Shown here piece after piece: positions 32,865 through 38,269 of a stretch of DNA of 38,269 nucleotides. Under the pieces are notes generated by a model. The model made no database searches. It was not told where the DNA came from and worked only from the letters and a program-made list of their open reading frames with translations. Made by a program: the position numbers and the translations under genes. The stretch is from Leptotrichia sp. oral taxon 879 str. F0557 (GTDB lineage Bacteria; Fusobacteriota; Fusobacteriia; Fusobacteriales; Leptotrichiaceae), in contig NZ_KI271332.1 in the NCBI RefSeq assembly GCF_000469385.1, forward strand, positions 1-38,269. Direction: 5' to 3'. Numbering within the stretch: the first letter of the stretch is position 1; every line of letters begins with the position of its first letter.

Positions 32865-33650
32865 ATGGAAGAAATATTACACTATGAAAATGTAACTTTT
32901 AAGCGTAATGGAAGAGAAATACTGAAAGGAATTGACTGGCACATAAATAAAGGTGAGAATTGGGTATTTCTGGGGCTTAATGGTTCTGGAAAGTCAACTC
33001 TTCTTGGAATGATACCAGCCTACATTTTTCCAACTTCTGGAGAAGTGAGAGTTTTTGGGCATAAATTTGGTAATTATTCTTGGAAAAAAATAAAGAATCG
33101 AGTCGGATTTGTAAGTTCCACATTAAATAATTTTTCAAGCACATTAAATGGCGAAAAACTGGAAGATGTTGTAATTTCTGGAAAGTTTAATTCGATTGGG
33201 ATTTATGATGAAGTTACGAATGAGGATAGGGAAAAGGCTGATAAGATTATTGAGAATTTTAAGATTTCATATATAAAAAATAATCGTTTTGGTACTTTGT
33301 CACAAGGGGAGCAGCGACGGACATTGCTTGCAAGAGCGTTTATGAATGAGCCTAATTTGCTTATACTGGATGAGCCTTGTTCGGGGCTTGATGTAACTTC
33401 GAGAGAGTATTTTTTGAAAGTGCTTGAGGAAAATTCCAAAAATGATAATGCAATACCGTTTATTTACGTAACTCATCAGATTGAAGAAATTATGCCATCG
33501 GTAACTCACGTGGCACTTCTTCACGATGGAAAAATTTTGGCAAAAGGGCTTAAAAAGGATATTTTGACTGGTAAATTACTTTCTCAGATGTTTGATTTGG
33601 ATGTGAAGATTGTTTGGGAAAATGAAAGACCTTGGCTGATTGTGAGATAA
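32865..33650 (+). CDS. ABC transporter ATP-binding protein (YlmA/ModF-like), orphan
   Basis: The 261-residue ATPase has Walker A GLNGSGKST, signature LSQGEQRR, Walker B LLILDEPCSGLD and the switch His in THQIEEIM. The GENWVFLGLNGSGKST start and FPTSGEVRVFGHKFGNYSWK are typical of the YlmA/ModF-type stand-alone ATPases. No permease or binding protein gene is adjacent, so its partner must be elsewhere, or it has a non-transport role. ATG 32865 is selected because AGAAGGA lies at 32851-32857; an in-frame TTG at 32844 is ahead of this. It lies 33 nt after leuB. Confidence 0.92.
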   Translation: MEEILHYENVTFKRNGREILKGIDWHINKGENWVFLGLNGSGKSTLLGMIPAYIFPTSGEVRVFGHKFGNYSWKKIKNRVGFVSSTLNNFSSTLNGEKLEDVVISGKFNSIGIYDEVTNEDREKADKIIENFKISYIKNNRFGTLSQGEQRRTLLARAFMNEPNLLILDEPCSGLDVTSREYFLKVLEENSKNDNAIPFIYVTHQIEEIMPSVTHVALLHDGKILAKGLKKDILTGKLLSQMFDLDVKIVWENERPWLIVR

Positions 33651-33687
33651 ATTTAGGATTTATCTAAAAGGAGTTGATTTATTAAAT

Positions 33688-34743
33688 ATGGATAAAAGCA
33701 GAAAATTTATGGCGGTAATTTTAGCATTACTTGCAGCTATTTTTTATGCAATAAATACACCATTTTCTAAAGTGCTTTTAAATAAAATTCCTCCTACATT
33801 GATGGCATCTTTTTTATATTTGGGAGCTGGAATAGGTGTGGGTATTATGTACTTGTTCCGTAGTAAAAATGAGGATAAATATGAAAGATTGAATAAGGAA
33901 GATCTTCCTTATACTATTGGAATGATTGTCCTTGATATTGCGGCACCTGTATTTCTGATGATTGGTATAAATATTGGTTCAGCTTCAAATGCTTCACTTC
34001 TTGGTAACTTTGAAATTGTAGCAACAACAATTATTGCTCTTTTAATATTTAGGGAAAAAGTAACATCAAAGTTATGGATTGCTATCGGTTTTATTACAGT
34101 ATCAAGCATAGTTCTTTCAGTTGAAGGGGCTGAAAGTTTCCGGTTTTCATTAGGCTCATTGTTTGTTATACTGGCAACTTGCTGTTGGGGACTTGAAAAT
34201 AACTGCACTAGAAAAATCTCGGATAAAAGCACTTATGAGATTGTTTTGCTGAAAGGCTTTTTCTCTGGCAGCGGCTCATTTATAGTCGCCCTTATTTTGG
34301 GAGAAAGAATTCCTGAAATCAAATATATAATAGCTGCTTTGCTACTTGGATTTGTGGCATATGGACTCAGTATTTTTATGTATATCAGGGCACAAAGAGA
34401 TTTAGGAGCTGCAAAAACTAGTGCATATTATGCTGTAGCTCCGTTTGTAGCAACTTTTTTAGCATTTATAGTAAATGGAGAAAAACTTACTTTGGTATAT
34501 TTCATTGGTCTTGTTTTTATGATAATCGGCAGCGTAATTGTTGTATATGATACAATGGTTAAACGTCACAGTCATAGTCATTCTCACATAATTGTTCATA
34601 AGCATGATGGAAAAACACATACTCATATTATCACGCATAAACATGAGCATAGTCATTTTACATCAGAGAAAAAGCATAATCATAAACATAAAGATTATAT
34701 GAACAGCAAAGAACATAAATTGATACACGAAAAAGAATTGTAG
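33688..34743 (+). CDS. DMT/EamA family transporter with a His-rich C-terminal tail
   Basis: The protein is 351 residues; the first ~290 form ten hydrophobic segments in two EamA repeats, ending in VYFIGLVFMIIGSVIVVYDT. A hydrophilic tail from about residue 294 contains around 17 histidines, many as HxH (RHSHSHSH, THTHIITHKHEHSHF, HNHKHK). Such tails bind Zn, Ni, Co or Cu in other metal-handling proteins. DMT transporters usually export amino acids or metabolites, so the tail suggests metal binding, sensing or export (inference). AAGGAG lies 14 nt before the ATG, longer than usual, so the start is less sure than its neighbours'. Confidence 0.88.
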   Translation: MDKSRKFMAVILALLAAIFYAINTPFSKVLLNKIPPTLMASFLYLGAGIGVGIMYLFRSKNEDKYERLNKEDLPYTIGMIVLDIAAPVFLMIGINIGSASNASLLGNFEIVATTIIALLIFREKVTSKLWIAIGFITVSSIVLSVEGAESFRFSLGSLFVILATCCWGLENNCTRKISDKSTYEIVLLKGFFSGSGSFIVALILGERIPEIKYIIAALLLGFVAYGLSIFMYIRAQRDLGAAKTSAYYAVAPFVATFLAFIVNGEKLTLVYFIGLVFMIIGSVIVVYDTMVKRHSHSHSHIIVHKHDGKTHTHIITHKHEHSHFTSEKKHNHKHKDYMNSKEHKLIHEKEL

Positions 34744-34759
34744 ATTTATAAAAGTGCTG

Positions 34760-34792
34760 TATTTGAAACATAAAAAATTAAAGTTTCAAATA
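34760..34792. other. Perfect 10-bp inverted repeat downstream of the transporter
   Basis: TATTTGAAAC (34760-34769) and GTTTCAAATA (34783-34792) can pair around a 13-nt loop. Runs of A follow rather than T, so it is not a normal intrinsic terminator for the + strand. It could be an operator, mRNA 3' end or RNA-stabilising hairpin. Confidence 0.5.
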
Positions 34793-34913
34793 AAAAAAAT
34801 TAAGCAAGATTAAAATTGTTCAAGAAATTAGAAATTTGTAGAGGTGAGAAAAGTGTAATGGCAACATATTCAACTTAAATCGAAATAGTATAAAATTACG
34901 AGGAGATTATAAG

Positions 34914-35678
34914 ATGAACAATTATATAAAATTAAATGAAGATAGATGGAATAATGTAAAAAATGACTATACTGAGCCATTGACACATAAAGAATTAGAA
35001 GAAGTTAGAAATAATCCAATTTCTGTTGCATTAACTGTTGGGAAAAAAGTTCCGAAAGAATGGTTTGAAAAAGCCAACGGAAAAAAGATATTAGGTTTAG
35101 CTTGTGGTGGTGGACAGCAGGGTCCAGTTTTTGCTATAAAAGGTTATGATGTAACCATAATGGATTTTTCTAAATCACAATTACAAAGAGATAATATGGT
35201 TGCTAAAAGAGAAGGCTTAAAAATCAATACAGTTCAAGGCGATATGACAAAACCATTTCCATTTGAAAATGAAACTTTTGATATTATTTTTAATCCAGTT
35301 TCAAATGTATATGTAGAAGATTTAGAAAACATATATAAAGAAGCCTCTCGAGTATTGAAAAAGGGTGGATTGTTAATGGTCGGATTTATGAATCCTTGGA
35401 TATACATGTATGATGCTGATATTGTATGGGACAAACCCGATGAGGAATTACTTTTAAAGTTTTCAATACCTTTTAATTCAAAAGAGCTTGAAGAGGAAGG
35501 CAAAATAACCATAAATCCAGAATATGGATATGAATTTAGCCATACCTTAGAAACTCAGATTAGAGGACAACTTAAAAATGGTCTCGCTATGATAGATTTT
35601 TATGAATCATGTGATAAAAGACATAGATTATCACGTTATGGAAATGACTATATAGCTACACTCTGCATTAAACTATAA
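34914..35678 (+). CDS. Class I SAM-dependent methyltransferase
   Basis: The 254-residue protein has the SAM-binding motif I ILGLACGGGQQGPVFA (GxGGGxxG type), the acidic end of strand 2 (IMDFS), motif FDIIFNPVSNVYVED and the RVLKKGGLLMVGF post-motif. The N-terminal WNNVKNDYTEPLTHKEL and central WDKPDEELLLKFSIPF are shared by a group of small-molecule methyltransferases annotated only generally. GAGGAG precedes the ATG and TATAAAAT (34889-34896) upstream may be its -10 element. It stands apart from other genes by about 170 nt on the left. Substrate unknown. Confidence 0.88.
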   Translation: MNNYIKLNEDRWNNVKNDYTEPLTHKELEEVRNNPISVALTVGKKVPKEWFEKANGKKILGLACGGGQQGPVFAIKGYDVTIMDFSKSQLQRDNMVAKREGLKINTVQGDMTKPFPFENETFDIIFNPVSNVYVEDLENIYKEASRVLKKGGLLMVGFMNPWIYMYDADIVWDKPDEELLLKFSIPFNSKELEEEGKITINPEYGYEFSHTLETQIRGQLKNGLAMIDFYESCDKRHRLSRYGNDYIATLCIKL

Positions 35679-35725
35679 TATTATGGAACATACTTCAGGA
35701 GAATAGCCCATTTTATTTTCCTTAA

Positions 35726-36301
35726 GGGTTAAAATCTAAATCCCGATTTATAGAGATGTTTGGAGATGAAAGTAAATTTAAGAAGAAAAAATTAAATGAA
35801 AATATTAAAGAAATGTTTATTGGTCCATTTGGAAGTAGTTTAAAAAATGAATGTTTTGTTTCTAAGGAAGAAGGATTTTGTATTGTATATGAACAGAAGC
35901 ATGCAATAAGAAAAACAATAGATACATTAAATCGGTATGTAGATAAGAAAAAATATGAAGAATTAAAAAGATTTACAGTATATCCAGGAGATATAATAGT
36001 GAGTTGTAGGGGAACAGTTGGAGAAATTTATAGAATTCCATACAATGCTAAATTTGGAATAATGCATCCTTCTATAATGAAAATTAGGTTAAATAATGAA
36101 GTTTATAATGTTATATTCTTTGAAAAAATGTTAGAGAAACATATGAAAAAAATATTGTATATGTCTCAAGGTAGCGGAATAAAAATGGCAATCACAGCAA
36201 AAGAGTTAGGGAAAAAAGATTTTATAGTTCCTCCGCTTTCGCTCCAAAATGAATTTTCACAATTTGTAGAGAAAACGGATAAATTAGAATTTTGTAATTA
36301 A
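35726..36301 (+). pseudogene. 3' half of a type I restriction specificity gene (hsdS), orphan
   Basis: The open frame, from the stop codon at 35723-35725, begins GLKSKSRFIEMFGDESKFKK, which matches the middle of HsdS proteins (the conserved LKSRFIEMFGD before the second target domain). One complete target-recognition domain follows (IKEMFIGPFGSSLKN, RYVDKKKYEELKRFTVYPGD, IIVSCRGTVGEIY, GIMHPSIMKIRL). It ends in IVPPLSLQNEFSQFVEKTDK and a stop where the distal helix normally continues. The first target domain and its start are missing, and there is no hsdM or hsdR here. It is a relic or a silent cassette. An internal ATG at 35756 has no clear ribosome site. Confidence 0.75.
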
Positions 36302-36343
36302 TAGAAATTAATGTTTTTAATAAAATGAAAAAAGAGGAAACTT

Positions 36344-37000
36344 ATGGATTTTAATAAACTTTATGAAGAAATGATTTGGTATAAAAACGAAGAACAGGCA
36401 CGACAAATGTCAAAATATATGCTTAATAAATTTGAATATATTGGAATTAAGACGCCTGAAAGACGCAAAATATTTAAAAATTTTTTCAAGGAATACAAGA
36501 ATGAAGAAAAAATCGACTGGGAATTTGTAAATAAATGCTGGGAAAATAAGTACAGGGAATTTCAGTATGTTGGAGCAGATTACCTAAAGAATATGAAAGA
36601 TAAGTTGACAATAGACGATATTCCAAAGCTTAAACAGTTAATCTTGAAAAAATCGTGGTGGGATACGATAGACAATTTAGATATGACAATAGGAGCTTTG
36701 GCATTAAAAGATTCAAATGTGAATAAAATATTGATAGAATGGAGCCTTGATGAAAATATTTGGCTTAGAAGAATTGCGATTGATCATCAGCTTCTAAGAA
36801 AAGAAAAAACAAATACTGAATTGTTGGAAAAAATTTTGAAAAACAATTTGGGACAGACGGAATTTTTTATCAATAAGGCGATAGGCTGGGCATTGAGAGA
36901 TTATAGCAAGATTAATCCTGAATGGGTAAAAAATTTTATTGAAGAAAATAAAGAAAAAATGGCAAAATTAAGTATTAAAGAAGCTAGTAAATATTTGTAA
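36344..37000 (+). CDS. AlkD-type DNA alkylation repair protein
   Basis: The 218-residue HEAT-like repeat DNA glycosylase removes alkylated bases (3- and 7-alkylpurines in characterised members) without flipping them. Residues matching the AlkD catalytic set are visible: Trp106 and Asp110 in SWWDTID and Trp182 in FFINKAIGWALRDYSK. WLRRIAIDHQLLRKEKT and TPERRKIFK are also diagnostic. The length is near that of the family. AGAGG precedes the ATG. The gene stands between the hsdS remnant and repeat R2, with no partner gene. Confidence 0.92.
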   Translation: MDFNKLYEEMIWYKNEEQARQMSKYMLNKFEYIGIKTPERRKIFKNFFKEYKNEEKIDWEFVNKCWENKYREFQYVGADYLKNMKDKLTIDDIPKLKQLILKKSWWDTIDNLDMTIGALALKDSNVNKILIEWSLDENIWLRRIAIDHQLLRKEKTNTELLEKILKNNLGQTEFFINKAIGWALRDYSKINPEWVKNFIEENKEKMAKLSIKEASKYL

Positions 37001-37260
37001 TATTAAACTCTGTTTAAGTAACAAAGTTATTATAGACTTTTTTAACAAAGTATATTTCCAAATAATTAAAATATAGTTTTTTAGTTATAATAAAAGTCGT
37101 ACTAGCCATAGGTATTGCGTAGCAATCTTGCCATACATTTTGATTCTCAGGATAAATCTTTATTGCAAGATAAGGATTTGCGGCAATGAGCAATCCTGAA
37201 AAAAGTGTAATAAAAATAGTAAAATTGTCATTAAACAAAATAATTTAATACTAAATTTCA
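37001..37260 (-). repeat. Dispersed repeat R2 (short form, inverted relative to R1)
   Basis: On the minus strand this block follows R1 closely: the AGGATTGCTCATTGCCGCAAA core, then CTTGCAATAAAGATTTATCC against CTTGCAGTAAAGGTTTGTCC, AGATTGCTACG, CCTATRGYTAG and TACGAC. The CATTTTTCTGCACTGAC block of R1 and R3 is missing, so this is a shorter type. GGATTTGCGGCAATGAGCAATCC-type arms at 37174-37196 form a small hairpin. No gene is present; a minus-strand open frame here (LIAANPYLAIKIYP) is part of the repeat. Confidence 0.7.
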
Positions 37261-37481
37261 TTAGAAAATAAAAACTATGTTAAAGATAGGAAGGTTTAAT
37301 TTTAAATGTGGAATAGTATAAGTTTTAAAGTAAAAAATATTTATAAAAAAATAGAAATATATAATTTTAATGTTAGAATATTTGAAATATACTGGTATTG
37401 CAATAAAATATTTTTAAATTCAGTTTTAAAGTGATTTTACTGTATTATAGGCATAAAAAATATTGAAAGGATTTATAAATT
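37261..37481. other. Gene-free stretch between R2 and the lipoprotein gene
   Basis: This contains AT-rich sequence with no gene or clear hairpin. The promoter of the lipoprotein gene should lie near its right end (TATTAT at about 37442-37447 is a possible -10), but I cannot place a -35. Confidence 0.4.
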
Positions 37482-37937
37482 ATGAAAAAAATAATAATGA
37501 TAATGGGAACGGCTTTAGTTCTTTCATCTTGTGGAGTTGTTGGAGCGGCAGGAAGTATCGCTGGTGGAACGATTAAAGCGGCTGGAACTGTTACAGGAGC
37601 GGTAATTAAGACAACTGGAAATATTATTGGCGGAATAATCGGCGGAAATGATGGAGAAATTAATGCGAAAGGTGTTAAGTATAAATTTTCTAAGGCAAAA
37701 GTTGAAAATAATGGGAATACGACAATTGTAACAGGAGTTTTAACAAATAGTGGAAGCAGAAAGGAAAATGTTACTATTGAAATCCCTTGCTTTGATAAAA
37801 AAGGAACAAAAGTCGGAGATGCTGTGGATAGCACTGATTCTATTGATAAAAATAAAAAATGGGAGTTTAGGGCTGTTCTAAATTCGGGAGATGTAAAAGC
37901 GTGTAAAGTGAAGGATGCTTATGTAAATGCACAATAA
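37482..37937 (+). CDS. Small lipoprotein with glycine-zipper and FxLYD-like domain
   Basis: The 151-residue protein has a lipoprotein signal with lipobox LSSC (Cys17). A glycine/alanine-rich stretch follows (about 18-55: VVGAAGSIAGGTIKAAGTVT, IIGGIIGG) in the style of glycine-zipper envelope proteins. The C-terminal half (GNTTIVTGVLTNSGSRKENV, then FDKKGTKVGDAVDSTDSID and FRAVLNSGDVKACKV) has the pattern of FxLYD domains, which are small beta-sandwich extracellular domains. The function is unknown; envelope location is inferred. AAAGGA precedes the ATG. It is flanked by repeats R2 and R3. Confidence 0.82.
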   Translation: MKKIIMIMGTALVLSSCGVVGAAGSIAGGTIKAAGTVTGAVIKTTGNIIGGIIGGNDGEINAKGVKYKFSKAKVENNGNTTIVTGVLTNSGSRKENVTIEIPCFDKKGTKVGDAVDSTDSIDKNKKWEFRAVLNSGDVKACKVKDAYVNAQ

Positions 37938-37953
37938 ATTTGATAATAACATC

Positions 37954-38269
37954 CTATACTAAACCCTGTTTAAATAATGAATTTATTACAATCTCTTCTA
38001 ATAAAAGATAAAATCTAATATTTCTAAGATATAATTTTTATTTTTTAAACAAAGTCTAGTATAAACTAATACGTCAGAGTATTTTTCTGTGCTGGAAAAA
38101 CTGTTTGAGCAGAGTGAATTTTTTGTTAGTGTAGAAAAATGTCGTAGTAGGCTAGCAATTCTTGCGACAGTTTTATAGGGATTTGCGGCAATGATCAATC
38201 CTACGAAAATAAAAAAGGAAAAATATAGTAATGTAAAAAAATATTTATTAATCAAAATATCTAAAAAAT
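37954..38269 (-). repeat. Dispersed repeat R3 (long form, inverted relative to R1, cut by window end)
   Basis: The block begins with CTATACTAAACCCTGTTTAA (compare R1's right end read backwards, TATACTAAATCCCATTTAAA). It contains the long block 38060-38160 matching R1 5520-5620, and the GCGGCAATGATCAATCCTACGAAAAT core. Its last 30 nt are the reverse complement of R1 5350-5375 (AGATATTTTGATTAATAAAT). It continues to the window edge. No gene is present; the minus-strand frame with FVGLIIAANPY is repeat sequence. Confidence 0.75.

Noticed and set aside
34850-34880. Tiny open frame MATYST with a GAGGTGAG site upstream of the methyltransferase
   Set aside because: It is six codons only and has no repeated codons or hairpins of an attenuator; it may be a relic of another gene start.
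37014-37238. Minus-strand open frame of 74 codons ending in the R2 repeat
   Set aside because: It is repeat sequence shared with R1 and R3, has no ribosome site, and in R1 the frame is broken.
37998-38255. Minus-strand open frame of 85 codons in R3
   Set aside because: It lies wholly within the dispersed repeat and shows no protein-like features beyond the shared GLIIAANPY segment.

Overview
The window is strongly AT-rich and every gene I can support lies on the + strand. The codon use, the Shine-Dalgarno sites (AAGGAG type) and the gene families (LeuA/B/C/D, DUF4299-, DUF4272-, DUF2262- and DUF3829-like proteins, small lipoproteins) suggest a fusobacterium, most likely of the Leptotrichia group. 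That assignment is inferred from memory of such genomes, not from a search.

Layout. 1-3668: the 3' end of a methyltransferase, an Asp/Glu racemase, a DUF4299-like protein and leuA. 3695-5318: a DUF4865-like gene, a 38-nt duplicate of the leuA tail joined to a YhcG/DUF1016 nuclease remnant, and the first of three membrane-anchored metallophosphoesterases. 5319-5690: a dispersed repeat (R1). 5743-11065: a flavodoxin-fold oxidoreductase, a PspC protein, two paralogous membrane proteins, a DUF4272 protein, a RidA-like protein and two more metallophosphoesterases. 11151-18924: a tightly overlapping eight-gene operon (SDR, ceramide-glucosyltransferase-like GT, unknown protein, UGT-like GT, OleD/3beta-HSD-like reductase, MBL hydrolase, F390-synthetase-like adenylate-forming enzyme, FabH/OleA-like condensing enzyme). 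It looks like a complete route to a modified, glycosylated fatty-acyl product and is the best candidate here for an undescribed system. 19009-31700: an accessory region of YwqG, YwqK/MORN, DUF4272-N, DUF2262 and other small proteins, lipoproteins and a DinJ-YafQ toxin-antitoxin pair, with several broken genes and a segmental duplication. leuC, leuD and leuB are scattered through it. 32865-37937: an ABC ATPase, a DMT transporter with a His-rich tail, a methyltransferase, half of an HsdS gene, an AlkD-type glycosylase and a lipoprotein. Two more copies of the dispersed repeat (R2, R3) lie in inverted orientation at 37001-37260 and 37954-38269.

How the genes fit together. leuA, leuC, leuD and leuB supply the complete set of leucine-specific enzymes from 2-ketoisovalerate to 2-ketoisocaproate, but they are spread over about 30 kb with unrelated genes between them. 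The eight-gene operon is the other coherent pathway: acyl condensation (KAS III), carboxylate activation (adenylate-forming enzyme), ketone reduction (two NAD(P) oxidoreductases), hydrolysis (MBL) and glycosylation (two GTs). The remaining genes look like independent accessory cargo. No tRNA, rRNA, CRISPR array, transposase or integrase was seen.
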